This document shows positions 1-13,276 of a stretch of DNA of 64,000 nucleotides, piece by piece (position 1 is the stretch's first letter; every line of letters starts with the position of its first letter). Source of the stretch: Clarireedia homoeocarpa (lineage: Eukaryota; Ascomycota; Leotiomycetes; Helotiales; Rutstroemiaceae); NCBI GenBank assembly GCA_001465935.1, contig LNKV01000069.1:104532-168531 (forward strand). Reading direction: 5' to 3'. The notes under the pieces were generated by a model, which was given only the letters and a program-made list of their open reading frames with translations, had not been told where the DNA came from and did not search any database. A program made the position numbers and the translations under genes.

Positions 1-3000
1 CAACATTGGCGTGAGTTTGGAGAGGCTGAGGCCCTTGTGGTTTAGCAATCAAGGCTTTTGAAATGACCATTTTCGAGACGTCAATAAGTTTTTCTTGCAA
101 GGTGGGACGATATCTATTGAGAAGGTATTCGCCAATTGTTAGAGCGATATCTGCATAAATTGACTAGAAAATTAAAGTCAGCTCATCCTTTGTGAAGAAA
201 GGCAGGTATAAATACCGGTGTGGCAAGAGGAACCCCGTTGACTACGTGACCCTGCACGAGAGGGTTAAGGTCAGGTCTTGCAATGTCTGATTCTATAATT
301 AAAGTCATATTGTCCCCCTCTGGGCTCTCGTTCAATTTTCTATGCACTGTGGTGCTCTCGAGAGTTGTTGTGTTGATGATGACTGGCGGGTCTCCTTTCC
401 TCAATGACCAGTCGTTTACGTATTGCATCCAATAGTCTTTCAGATCCCAGCTGTAAGCTGGTAACTGAATAACATTGTGGGATGCCTTGAAATCTCTATG
501 ATACTCCATCCAATTGAAATCCATGCCGGCATTATAGAGAGCTTTGAGAGCATCCGTGATAGTCGTCCAGGCATTTCTACCGCGTTGAAGGGTTGATAAA
601 ACGACGATCTGTGAACCCAAAGTAGACTTCACCATTCCGGCAATAGCTGGGTGTGGCCCTATTTCAACCGTGAATGTCTGGTCAGTGATTATTTTGCTGC
701 TATGAGCAAACCGGAGAGCTCCAAACATATTGACAGGTTCTCTGCAATGACGTGAAAGATATTTCGGTCCAAAAATACCCTCCTCTGTGACGACATCCCC
801 GAACAACGGGCAAAGGATAGGAATTGACGGTTTATTGAACTTCACCCCCATGGCTATCTGCTGGAAATCCTCAAGGATAGGTTCGACCTGGGATGAATGG
901 AATGCATAAGGTATCTTGAGCAGTGTGGTTTTCAAGCCACTATCCCCAAGAACCTTCTCTAAGCCTCTAATCTCATCATTGGCCCCACTGAGAACAGTTT
1001 CCGTTGGCGAATTGATGCAGGCAATTTCATAATGCATGCCCTTGAGAAGTTGCGAGATCTCTTCCACTGAGGCTCTCGTAACAAGCATACAGTGTGTGTT
1101 CCGAGTACACACTTCCTGAAGAAGCTCTGCTCGTTTCCCAACAAGATAGACAGTTTCCGAATCGGACAAGACTCCAGCAACATTCAATGCAGCATACTCG
1201 CCGAGACTGTGACCCACTACTACGTCAGGAACAATACCCCATGCTCTCCACATCTTAGCTAATGCTACCTGCATACAGACACTAGAGAGTTGAACAACAG
1301 TCGGAGAAAAGTTGCTGATGTCACCTTCATTAGCGACTACCTCAAAGATCGGAAGAATAGATGGAAAGCCTAGGCTTTGGCCTATCCGATCAAGACGATA
1401 TATGTCAGCGCGGAATTCCGAGAATGTCTGCAAAAACTGCCTGCCCATTCCTGGAAACTGGCTTCCTTGACCAGTAAACGTGAAGAAAACTTTCGGAGCG
1501 GATTTGGCCCTCGTGAGACCCAACTGCTTGTCAATGGCTGTCTCAAATTGATTTCGAATACCATGTATAGACGAGCCGCTGACCATAACGCGATGCTGAT
1601 GGTGTACACGGCGTGCAGTTGTTGTGTATGATAGCTGTCCTACCGAAATATCCTTGTTACGGTCAAGAAACTGAATCATCGAATTGAGATTTCCTTTCAA
1701 CGATGCAGCACATTTTGCTGAGACTGCAACAATATGGCAAGACCGAGAATCTTCTTCCTGGTGGCTTGTAACTTTGAGAGGCGCATCCTCAAGAAGGATT
1801 GCGGAATTCCCCCCAGCTGCACTAAAATTATTCAAAAAAACTCTTCGCGTCTGAGATTTGGCATCGGCACGCTTCCATGGAACAGCTTGACGAGCTATCC
1901 GAACATTGCGTTCCTCAAGATTGGTGGGAAACTTGTGGTTGATCTTAGTCTTTATCCCACAATGCGGCGGAATAATGTCATGGCGCATCATAAGGAGCAC
2001 TTTAGCCAGACTCGTTACACCAGCGGCAGCTTCGCCGTGCCCAACATTAGCCTTTGCTGCTCCAAGATAGAGAACTTCGTCTTCAAGTCTGTGGCGGCGC
2101 CCAGTTTCTGGTGCGAAGGTATCTAGGACGCTCTGCATCTCTCCAGCATCACCAGCTTGAGTTCCTGTTCCATGCATCTCAACGTAGCTGATACTATAAG
2201 GGTCGACACCCGACTCATTGAGAACCTTTCCAAAAATTTCTGCTTGTGCACCCGCATGAGGGCGTGTTATAGACACTGCTTCAGCAGAATGATTGGTATG
2301 TGCCCCGAGTATCACCGCTTGAATAGGATCATTGTCAGCCAGAGCATCTTCTAAGCGCTTAAGGACAACGCTGCCAACGGCCTCTCCTCGGCAGTATCCA
2401 TCTGCTTCGTCATCAAATGTCTTGCAATTACCCGTCCGAGAAAGAAAGTGCCCACGATCCAGACCAGCTGTGAAATCTGGGTTTGTTAGAACATTTGTTC
2501 CACCAGCAATAGCCGTGTCAATATCGTGTTTCCATAAAGAATTGCAGGCAATGTTAATAGCCGCAAGACTAGAAGAACACGCAGTATCAACACTGAAGCT
2601 GGGCCCGCTAAATTTAAAAAAATAGTTGAGCCGACCAGGTATAAATGCACGATTTCCTCCGGGAATGAAATAAGTGTCGATCTCTTGCGCACTATTAGTC
2701 TCCATCCAGTCATTACTAGTCACTCCATAGAATATCCCGACCCTGTCTTTTCGAGTCGAAGGGGTAGCATCAGGCACAATACCGGCCTGCTCTATTGCTT
2801 CATATCCAGTCATAAGAGCTATTCTCTGAGCAGGATCAACTTGAGGAGCTTCTCTTGGTGACATGAAGAAGAATCGAGCATCAAAGGCCGCAGGGTTATC
2901 AAGCCAGCACCCCCATGGGGTTGCGCTAGTATTCTTCTTTTTTCCCTGCTGATCGACATGAGTCTTGACATCCCAATGTAAAGCAGGAACCTCTTTGTGA

Positions 3001-4320
3001 ACATCGAGCCCCTTCTCAAGGATTCGCCAGAAGCTTTCATTATCTGGAGCATCTGGAAACCTTCCAGACATGCCGATGATAGCAATCTTTGATCTCTTTT
3101 CCGTTCCAACATGGCTTTCTTGGAGTAGGCTAGAAATCAATCCATCTTGTGCTGGTGCAGGAGTGGGCAGTCCATTCAACGACTCCTCTGACAAGGCCGA
3201 GTAAATGGTCTGTTCCGCTGTAGTTCCATAAGGGATAACTTTGAAGGTAGGTGAGTCAACATCTCGTAGAACCTTGATGAGCCTCATCTTTATCAACTCC
3301 CAGTTGATTGGCTCAAGAAGTATCTGCGTCAATGAGTCTATCAACAAAGACTGATAGTTCGACGCCTCAACTGGCTGCTCCGAAGTGCTTGAAACCACTG
3401 GGGTTACGGCTTTGTAACGAGCGAAAGTCTCAAAAGAGGTAGATCGTAAGATATCCTTGATGTCCTCTTGGCAGAATAGATGCGGGGCATGATACGGCGC
3501 TTGAATGGATATATTCTTCGATTTTATGCTGGAAAATTCTTCTGACGCACTCATCTGCGCAAGAGCACTCGGTGGTCCACTTATTGTCAAACCGTGTAAG
3601 GCATAGGCACTGATATAAGGCTGGCTCACAAGAGGGAGTTTCTAAATATTCTTAGTTACGATAGCACTTTAAGACCAAGAAGCTTCTTACACTGTGTTTT
3701 CGGAACGAATTCAAGGCCTCGATGGCTGCAGAGCTGGACGAGCCTCCGACAACCATGGACCATGAAGATCCATCTCTGGAAGACTCATGGCGGTTTCGAA
3801 CATCGAGAACGCATAATCCGGTTCGAAATGCTATTAGAACAGTCTCGATGGCGACTGGTAGCAAATCTGAAACACTTCTACAAGAACTAATTGCAGCAGA
3901 AGCTAACGTTCCCGTACAAAGACCAAGTACACACGCCTCGCCAGGTACAGGGTATGAATTGTCGATATTCTCATGGTCGCTGAACTCATATTAATATTAG
4001 CCTTTATTTTGACCTTGAACAGGAACCTACTTGATAAAAGATCCCAACTGATATGTGCAAGTTAATGCCATCTCAAATGGTATTGCCAATTTTTTATCGC
4101 GGTGGTTCCATGACAGAAGGTGAGCAATTCCAGAAAACCGTGGAAGGCTGTCTCGTGTGCTAGAAGAGAGTTGACCGATCTCAGCCCGTATGGCATAGTC
4201 CACTCTTTCGAAGAAATGCCTCAAGACTGGACCATGCCTCGAATGCAATATGCTTCGGAGCTTGGAATGGACATCATATGTTTGGTCGCCAAACAAATAG
4301 ATCTTGAATTGTTGAACCAT
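1..4320 (-). CDS. Non-reducing polyketide synthase (SAT-KS-AT-PT...), 3' part cut by window edge
   Basis: Iterative type I PKS that would load a starter on SAT and condense malonyl units into an aromatic polyketide. Inferred exons on the minus strand: 4320-4031, 3979-3691, 3641-216, 163-<1 (introns 51, 49 and 52 bp). The SAT domain (residues 1 to ~350) opens with MVQQFKIYLFGDQ and carries the GLCTG motif with Cys118. The KS (~377-800) has DTACSSS (Cys ~548), VEMHGTGT and NVGHGEAAAG. The AT (~910-1215) has GHSLGEYA (Ser ~1005). The product-template domain starts near 1285 (NPLVQGHVVNG...) and continues after the last intron (SIYADIALTIGEYLL). ACP and release domains lie outside the window, so the release mode is unknown. 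The start is the first ATG in frame with the SAT. Divergent from the SDR at 4859. Family is certain; product is not. Confidence 0.95.
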
Positions 4321-4580
4321 GCTGAGACAGCAATGCGAGTTTGGTCCTCTGAAAAGTGTCAATGATAAACCTCACTTTCCAACTCCTAAGAATTGAGATG
4401 CATATGTACATATTAAGCTATATAAAATTATCGATCCTTATTTCAAACTCCTGAGATAACGAGCAGCTTCACTTCAGCGGAGTGTCCCAGAAGGGGCCAA
4501 TCGGGGTTTGCTGGAACGGACTGAGTAATACTGTAAGCTACTTGGGTTTTGGCGATCGGGTAAGCATGGGTATTGTGAGC

Positions 4581-4591
4581 TCGCTACGCGA
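4581..4591. promoter_or_regulatory. TCG(N5)CGA site in the PKS/SDR divergent promoter
   Basis: TCGCTACGCGA matches the palindromic TCG(N5)CGA recognition pattern known for AflR-type Zn2Cys6 regulators. It lies between the divergent PKS (ATG at 4320) and SDR (ATG at 4859), 261 and 268 bp from the two starts. Binding is inferred from the motif and from the AflR-like gene at 7729-9150. Confidence 0.4.
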
Positions 4592-4858
4592 CCGAATTCC
4601 CGAAGCCGATCCAATAGGGAAATATCTTGCTTCTCTGGATGCTGAATTCTGGAATCACTGTTTAGTTACCAAATGTTATGATGCGCATGCTACAGACATT
4701 GCGTTTAATTAATTTCAATCTTGCAGACCGACGGAATTTGGTTTTCTGGTTTTTTTTTTTTTGTTTTGGAAATATGACATACGTATATTATGATCGACTA
4801 AACATCGGCCTCCTTTTGAAAACGATTTGGAGCCTTTTGGACCTTTTTACACAGCAAG

Positions 4859-5917
4859 ATGTCATCCCTCCAGGTATCTAACTTGTTCGGCGTGAACGGA
4901 ATTGTTGCCGTTATCACTGGTGGCGGTACAGGTGTGTTCTGTCTTCTTCTTGGATTGGTCAGGAATACTGATATGAAAAGGAATTGGGCTCATGATGGCC
5001 AAAGCCCTGGCGGCGAACGGCGCGGCCAAAGTCTACATCATCGGCAGGAGGGAAGATAAACTTAAACAGGCCGCTGAATCTCACCCACAGTACGTCATAC
5101 CTTCTATGAAGACCGACCAAAGGAGGTCTCTTTCATACATATGAACGGATCTTAATATGTGTACAGAGTTATCATTCCACTAAAAGGCGATGTCACCTCC
5201 AAAGACGAGTTGAAAAGAATGGTAGAATATGTAAAGCAGCAGACTGGTTACATCAACCTTCTCATAACCAATGCAGGAATTACAGGCCCTGGACTTGAGG
5301 ATCTTAAACCGAGACACACACTATCCGACTTCGTCGCACACGCTTGGGCTTCATCTGAGGATGACGTTAATGCGGTATACAATTTGAATTGCACCGCGTT
5401 ATATTTCACTGTAATTGCATTTCTGGAACTGCTTGATGAGGGAAACAAAAAAAAGTCATACCTTCGAAGCCAAGTCATCGCGACTGCAAGCACAGCTAGT
5501 TTTCTCAGGAACCCTAGAGCTGGATATGCTTACTTGAGCAGCAAAGCCGCTGTGATAAGTCTGGTCAAGAGTTTCTCAACATTTTGTGTTCCATGGAGCA
5601 TACGATTCAATGCCATTGCAGCTGGATGTTTGTGCTACTCCCCTCGTTAGATAGTGCGACTTGGCTGATGAAATTCTACAGTATTCCCCTCAGAGCTTGC
5701 GGCGCCACTTTTCAATCCCTTTAGGATCAACAAGAACATCCCGATTACTGAAGAGGGTGCTTTTTCCAAAGCATATCAACCCGCGGAAAGAGCAGGCTCG
5801 GAAGAAGATATGGCGGGAACGTTATTGTACATGGCTAGTCGCGCTGGATCTTTTCTTAATGGAAGTGTTGTGCTTGTTGATGGAGGGAAGCTAGCAACTA
5901 TGCCGGCTACCTACTAG
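4859..5917 (+). CDS. Short-chain dehydrogenase/reductase in the PKS cluster
   Basis: Classical SDR, probably a ketoreductase or dehydrogenase acting on the polyketide. Exons inferred: 4859-4931, 4981-5089, 5167-5627, 5682-5917; each junction restores family sequence. Visible motifs: the nucleotide-binding TGGGTGIG, completed across intron 1; the NAG motif (TNAGITGP); the active-site YLSSK (Tyr-x-x-x-Lys); and a C-terminal NGSVVLVDGGK typical of this fungal group. The ATG at 4859 is the only one that precedes the Rossmann motif. Transcribed away from the PKS across a shared 538-bp promoter, which suggests co-regulation. The substrate cannot be read from the sequence. Confidence 0.9.
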
Positions 5918-7728
5918 TGCTCAATTGGTAGAAAATCATTACACCTGCTTAGAATATAAAACTTGAATCTCATTGACAGAAGGCCAGGCGCAAGTGGTGA
6001 TAGTGTGGTAGGCAAAAGCTACAGAATCGTGAGGTCCGATGTACAGAGAACTGTTGAGGGTTATAGCAGGTTGACACGTAGAATAGTGCCTGTAGGCTTG
6101 AAAGAGACTTAAAAGTAAAGGTAAGAATAGTAACTTGATTGGTTCGACTACTGCTCTTCAACTACTGGGCTATCTACAGTAGGAAGGACTCCTTATAAAA
6201 GTGCTTCCAGGGCTCCTGCTATAGGTACTATGGGCCTATAGCTATAGGCTCTTACAGCCTCTGTAACCGGAATATTAGCGGGTGTATCAGCATGTTTGAT
6301 ACGTCTCGTAATATTAGCGAACTTATACCGGCCTCACCCCCCTATTGCCCTACTACCCTGTTACAACCTTATTTCCAACAAGAACAAACCTCTAATTATA
6401 ATCAATACACACTAACACTAATTAACACTAACACCAATTACGGCATTCACATCAGAAAACTCAGAGACTAGAGAACTCACTTTCTTCACCATCGAAGCTA
6501 TACATCGTTCACTTCCTAGTTTCTTTTCGCCACTTCGTTTCGTTTAAATTGTGTACATTCACCTAGGGGTGGGCCGAAATCCCGATGTAGTCCGTTGAAA
6601 TCCGGAATATCCGGTTAAAATCCGACCTATCCCGGTTAAAACCCGATGATGTCCCGTCGAAGCGCACTTCATCTAGAAACTGAAATCCCCTTTTCCTATC
6701 TACTTACGAAGGATTGAAACTCCACTCTCTCTCCTTCTCCCTGTGGTCTGGTGTCTATGCATTTTTCTACAGATTCCTTTCCTTGTTGATTCGCCTCTCG
6801 ATAGAATCTGACATAACGGGCTTGGGAGGACTGAAATTTGAGCACTTTGAACCCTGAGTGGACCTCTTCCATCGTGAGTTCCTTCGTAAATCGAATAAAT
6901 TAAATTGTAGATTCCTATTAGATGAATTTAGATCAATTAGATAAGTATTTATTAAACGTTTGATTCATACGGTAACGATCGATCGATACGACCTATCCCG
7001 CGTAACGTGTGGCGTATATAGGCCTCAGAGTAGTTCGATGTTACAAAAGATACGCCGCTATTTTCTGCAGTTAAAGAAAGAGTAGATACAAGAAACCCTA
7101 ACTAGACAAGCCCCAATGTTCAAGTTTTGTGCCTCTCGCTGTATCTAAGTCTTATTACCTCTGTACCAATTCCACACAATACGAGGGTTCTAATTTCTTT
7201 CTATTTTCCATCTCATTTATATCACTTTACTCGCCTTCCTTGTACCTTTGATCGGATTATATATATTCCAATAGTTGATAATGATATATCTTATATTGCA
7301 GTTCTCTCTAAAGGTAGTTCTTCTGGCTATCTATCATATATATTCATTTCGGCTATACGCGTTCATTTTCTCTTAAGGTTAAAATGGCGTCCACGAGCTT
7401 ACAGGGAATAAGCACGAGGTTTTATTTATATTCACTTCCTGCAGGTAGGAGCTAACCTGCATTAACAAGGGAATTATAGAATTAGAGTTTGCAGTCTTAT
7501 CATTTCGGTCCAAATGTTTGCAGTAGTGTCTTTTTCGCTTCCTCAATAATTGTAGATTACAAATCAATCCTTACCGCGCTAGCTTATCTTAACCTGCGTT
7601 ATCTTGTTGACTCTAGTTAATTGTATAAGGATAATGAGGCTTATTGCAATATTTTAAATTTGTAATTATTTTGGATATAGAATATGACATTAGTAGTAAA
7701 AGATAAATTGAGATTAGATCCAATCTAT
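5918..7728. other. 1.8-kb intergenic region without a recognisable gene
   Basis: Lies between the 3' ends of the SDR and the regulator. It holds short palindromic GGCCTATAGCTATAGGC-like pieces near 6190-6260, a possible transposon end at 6564-6660 and many AT-rich stretches. No ORF in it shows family features. Confidence 0.6.
6564..6660. mobile_element. Possible hAT-like transposon end (relic)
   Basis: The sequence begins TAGGGGTGGGCCGAAATCCC and continues with repeated ATCCGG.TTAAAATCCG and CCCGGTTAAAACCCG units. A (C/T)AGGGGTGGGC end followed by CCCG/CCGG-rich subterminal repeats is a usual look of hAT DNA transposon termini. I found neither a matching inverted end nor a target-site duplication, so it is at best a fragment. 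Confidence 0.25.
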
Positions 7729-9150
7729 CTATATAAGTTTATTTATCTCTATTTCACTATTTAATATTCTGATAGTTCTTGTAAGTTCACTTCTCAACCA
7801 TCCACCCAGACTAGTATATAGATTATCTAACCCAAAATCCTGCTCTTTACTGGCCCCCAAGCTACAAAAAACATCAACCAAATGCACTAGTTTCTTTAAT
7901 TCATTTAGAAGTAAATACTTCCTGAAAGATTCTTGGTCCTTCTCGTCCAAATCAAATGAGCCAACTTTTATCGGTATTGGTGCAACATTAGAACTTGTTG
8001 ACTTGCATGAAGTGGTTTGCAGTGAGTATTCTGACTCAACGGGCGAGACTGTGTAGTTCGAATTCGACGAAGGAGTGTTAGGTGATGGTCTCGATGATGT
8101 GGTTAAACAATTTGGCTCTTTCAATCCTGCCGCAACTTGATACCCGGTGAGAATTTTAGCGGCTATTGAAGCAGATAGCATTACAAGATGAGGGTCGCGC
8201 AAACAGCAGCAGTTGAGAAGCTTGAGAACGTCATTGATAGCTGTTTTATTTTTGGAGAGGACGTTGTCTAGAGTTTGAGTGACTGGTGTAGAGGATATTT
8301 GACTGGAGATAACATGTTCGGGTTGATGTTCCAAACGCTCTAGAGTAGAGTAGGCAAGTTGGTAGCAGTTGTGCGTACTCTGTTGAGGTGTATCGGATGT
8401 TGGCGGCGCACTAGTGGCAAATTTATTGGCTGTTGATTCGAACATTTCTAAAGGATTTGTCGTTGCTGATGTCGAGGCTGTATCAACAGATATCGCGCTG
8501 TCTGTATATTTGAGATAAGGTGAATCCTGGAAGTCGATGGAGGATGGGAAAGATTGAAAGTATTCATTAAAATCAAATGGTGAAGCCGGTTGGTTTCCCT
8601 GGTGTATCGCATCATCTGTAAAAGAGTCCGGATGCAATGTTGGCACAGCGATCTCTGTAGACCAATGCAAGCTTGAAGTTCCATCTTCAATCATGGCTGC
8701 ATCTCGACCCGGAACTTGTACAACGTTTGCGTTATTCGTTTGATTCTCTGTAGTTCCTATCAAGGCTGCTGGTTCTTTTCCTGGCCAGCTCAAAATTTGA
8801 AAATTATTGTTTCCGGTATCCTGTAATATATCGTTCCAATTAAATTGGTGATGCTGTCCCACGATGCTTCGCCGGTTGTCCTCCAAGGGAAATAGCCTCT
8901 TGCGTGTTTTCCCGAGCCTCCTCGACACCCCATAAACACATTTTATTTCATTTGTAACGCATCTGACACACTCAGGGTGCGCTTTATCGCATCGCACCTT
9001 AGCAGCAGCGCACTCATTACAGGAGGACCGAAGTTTGGCAGGTCTCTGTTGTTGTCCATCGACAGGTTGCAATTGGGATGGTTGCTCCGTGCTTTCACTG
9101 TCATTCCCTTCATGAGGGGACATGGTCATAATTGGCGGTGGGGTCGTCAT
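7729..9150 (-). CDS. Zn2Cys6 transcription factor, AflR-like, cluster regulator
   Basis: Binuclear zinc-cluster DNA-binding regulator of 473 residues, single exon. The cluster reads C-x2-C-x6-C-x6-C-x2-C-x6-C (from SSCNECAAAKVRC to NEIKCVYG), near residues 44-75, followed by a basic linker RRLGKTRKR. The C-terminal half carries the AflR-family domain pattern: LDNVLSKNKTAIND, CCCLRDPHLVMLSASI, KILTGYQVAAG. The middle is Ser/Thr/Gln-rich and low complexity. The upstream TTG codon at 9174 was rejected in favour of the ATG at 9150. It sits between the SDR and the halogenase and is the obvious candidate to activate the cluster through the TCG(N5)CGA sites. Confidence 0.92.
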   Translation of the reverse strand: MTTPPPIMTMSPHEGNDSESTEQPSQLQPVDGQQQRPAKLRSSCNECAAAKVRCDKAHPECVRCVTNEIKCVYGVSRRLGKTRKRLFPLEDNRRSIVGQHHQFNWNDILQDTGNNNFQILSWPGKEPAALIGTTENQTNNANVVQVPGRDAAMIEDGTSSLHWSTEIAVPTLHPDSFTDDAIHQGNQPASPFDFNEYFQSFPSSIDFQDSPYLKYTDSAISVDTASTSATTNPLEMFESTANKFATSAPPTSDTPQQSTHNCYQLAYSTLERLEHQPEHVISSQISSTPVTQTLDNVLSKNKTAINDVLKLLNCCCLRDPHLVMLSASIAAKILTGYQVAAGLKEPNCLTTSSRPSPNTPSSNSNYTVSPVESEYSLQTTSCKSTSSNVAPIPIKVGSFDLDEKDQESFRKYLLLNELKKLVHLVDVFCSLGASKEQDFGLDNLYTSLGGWLRSELTRTIRILNSEIEINKLI

Positions 9151-9459
9151 AGTTGCTGAGAACAAGTGATCCAAATGAAATAAAAGAGGGGAAACACAAT
9201 GTAGATACTAATCGTAGGTAGCTAATCGTAGATAGCCCCACTACAGCTGATTTCATATAAGTGTACACTTTAGTAGATAAAACAAGCTAACGCAAGCAAG
9301 TGAACCCTGAATGTTGTAATCTTACCAACAATCAGGCAACTTATTTAGCTTGACTGTTAGTCCCACATGTCGGTGGCTGATACTTGGCAAATACAACGTA
9401 ATCCATTAGCTGATAGAATATTGTCAGCACTATGGAAGTTGAATTCAGACTCGATGAGA

Positions 9460-9720
9460 ATGCCCTGTAGCTATAGCGCCGTAAGTCTATAAATTTAGTG
9501 GGTCAATTTTTAGGAAAACACCCCGTAAGTACAGGGTATAAGCACTATAATTCAGTAATCTCTACTTTCTGATTAGATACTTTAGAAAACATGCTGTTGT
9601 GCCCTGTAAATACAGGCTCTGAGCACAGCAATTCTGCTGAACAACAAGTGTCTGATTGGCCGATTTAGCGGATTACGAGTAGGCCTATAAATACAAGGCC
9701 TTATAACGCTTGTGCTTTCA
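9460..9720. repeat. Cluster of small hairpin repeats (CCCTGTA..TACAGGG type)
   Basis: Several diverged copies of one short inverted-repeat pattern occur at uneven spacing: GCCCTGTAGCTATAG near 9463, CCCCGTAAGTACAGGG near 9521, GCCCTGTAAATACAGGC near 9601 and GGCCTATAAATACAAGGCC near 9682. The second and third are each followed by a GCAC or GAGCAC trinucleotide context. Each could fold into a small stem-loop. Origin unknown; relics of miniature transposons are possible. Confidence 0.4.
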
Positions 9721-10408
9721 ACAAGGCACTCTCATTAACAAAGCCGAAATCTAGAGCGCGGGGTTCTAAACGAGAGTGGGGGGGATTCTAAACGAGACCG
9801 AGGAGCAGAAAATTCATCGGATTTTAATAGAATTTTGAGGTTTTAAAAAATAATTTATATATTTAAAAAGTTGAAAATCATCTTGTTTTCTAAATTCTAT
9901 TTATTCAATTATTTTTTTACTTCATTGACAAAAAAATATAAACAATATTTTATACTAATTAATATTGATATATTAAACTTGTTAAATTTTTAATTTTATT
10001 CAAAATTCAAATAATTAAAAAAAAAGTTTAAATTTATTGCATTCCCAAGATACCTAGAAGTCCACAGATTTCCCACGTTTTACGTTTTAGCTGGTACTCG
10101 GAAGGAGCGTAGGAAGTAGTCGATGTAACACAACGTAAGATCACAGTAGAAGATACAAGGATTAAGAACAACTAAAGCAGTGAGGAGGCACAACTGAAGC
10201 AGAGGGGAGGAGGCGCAACTGAAGCGGTGAGATGTGACGAAAGCGGTAAGGAGTGACAAGTGATGCTTATCAGAAATCATATAGACCATGAGAAAGCGAA
10301 ATGTGGTCTGATAGAGATTACAGGCTCGAATTTAGTCACATAGAGTACATCAAACAAATTATCAATCTTTTATATACAGTGATTGTGTTAACCTATAGAA
10401 ATGGCCCG

Positions 10409-10419
10409 TCGGAGTCCGA
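10409..10419. promoter_or_regulatory. TCGG(N3)CCGA site upstream of the halogenase
   Basis: TCGGAGTCCGA fits TCG(N5)CGA and the tighter TCGG(N3)CCGA. It lies 258 bp upstream of the halogenase ATG (10677). The same tight form recurs upstream of the FAD monooxygenase at 17097. Confidence 0.45.
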
Positions 10420-10523
10420 TATTTCGAACCAAGTATCATCCATTTTTCGTAGAACACTCAATGTAGATGTCGGGTACTATCTTCAAACCCACGGATGTAG
10501 ATGCTATCCGATATCTTTCGTAA

Positions 10524-12659
<2,136 letters not shown>

Positions 12660-13276
12660 ATTGAAAGAGGGGTTTCACAAGTAGAATAACAGCTACTATC
12701 GTTGTCTATTACACATACTATGTTCTTATATAAGCCGTAAGGGATTCTAGAAGATATCTTAGTAGAATATTACAAACTATAAAGCTTAAAACACTTAAAA
12801 TCATTTGCTAGCAAGCAATAATAAAACTTTAAATAAAGACATAACATATTTTAATACCGGTTTTTATATAACATTAACTGGATAAATTATAGCAACTAGT
12901 TAAATGTGACAGGGAGGGAACAGGAAATTGCAAGAAGCAGATTAGTTATTGTACGACTCTATAAAGAATAGAAGTACAAAGAGAGAAATTGAATTGATTT
13001 AAGTAACAGTACTCGGCTCCTGCCTAGGTTTCGCCAGGGTCCTCCGTACCTGATACCTTAGTCACTGTGCTATACCTCCTGCCTATGCTGTGATGCAGTC
13101 TTACGTTAAATAAAATATAATTCTTTTTATTTTTACTTATATATTATACAAAAAGAACCAGGTAATGGAAACGAATTTCTTTATTAAGAAATTAAATTAA
13201 AGCAAGGTTTATAACTTAATCATATATAAATATATAAAGGTTTCACTTCTATGTATTTTATATTTCCCTTTTGTTA
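12660..13276. other. AT-rich intergenic region between convergent genes
   Basis: About 620 bp separating the 3' ends of the halogenase and the transporter. It is strongly AT-rich and has no coding signal. Confidence 0.6.

Noticed and set aside
9151..9174. Upstream extension of the Zn2Cys6 regulator from a TTG
   Set aside because: TTG is not a credible nuclear start; the ATG at 9150 is in frame eight codons later.
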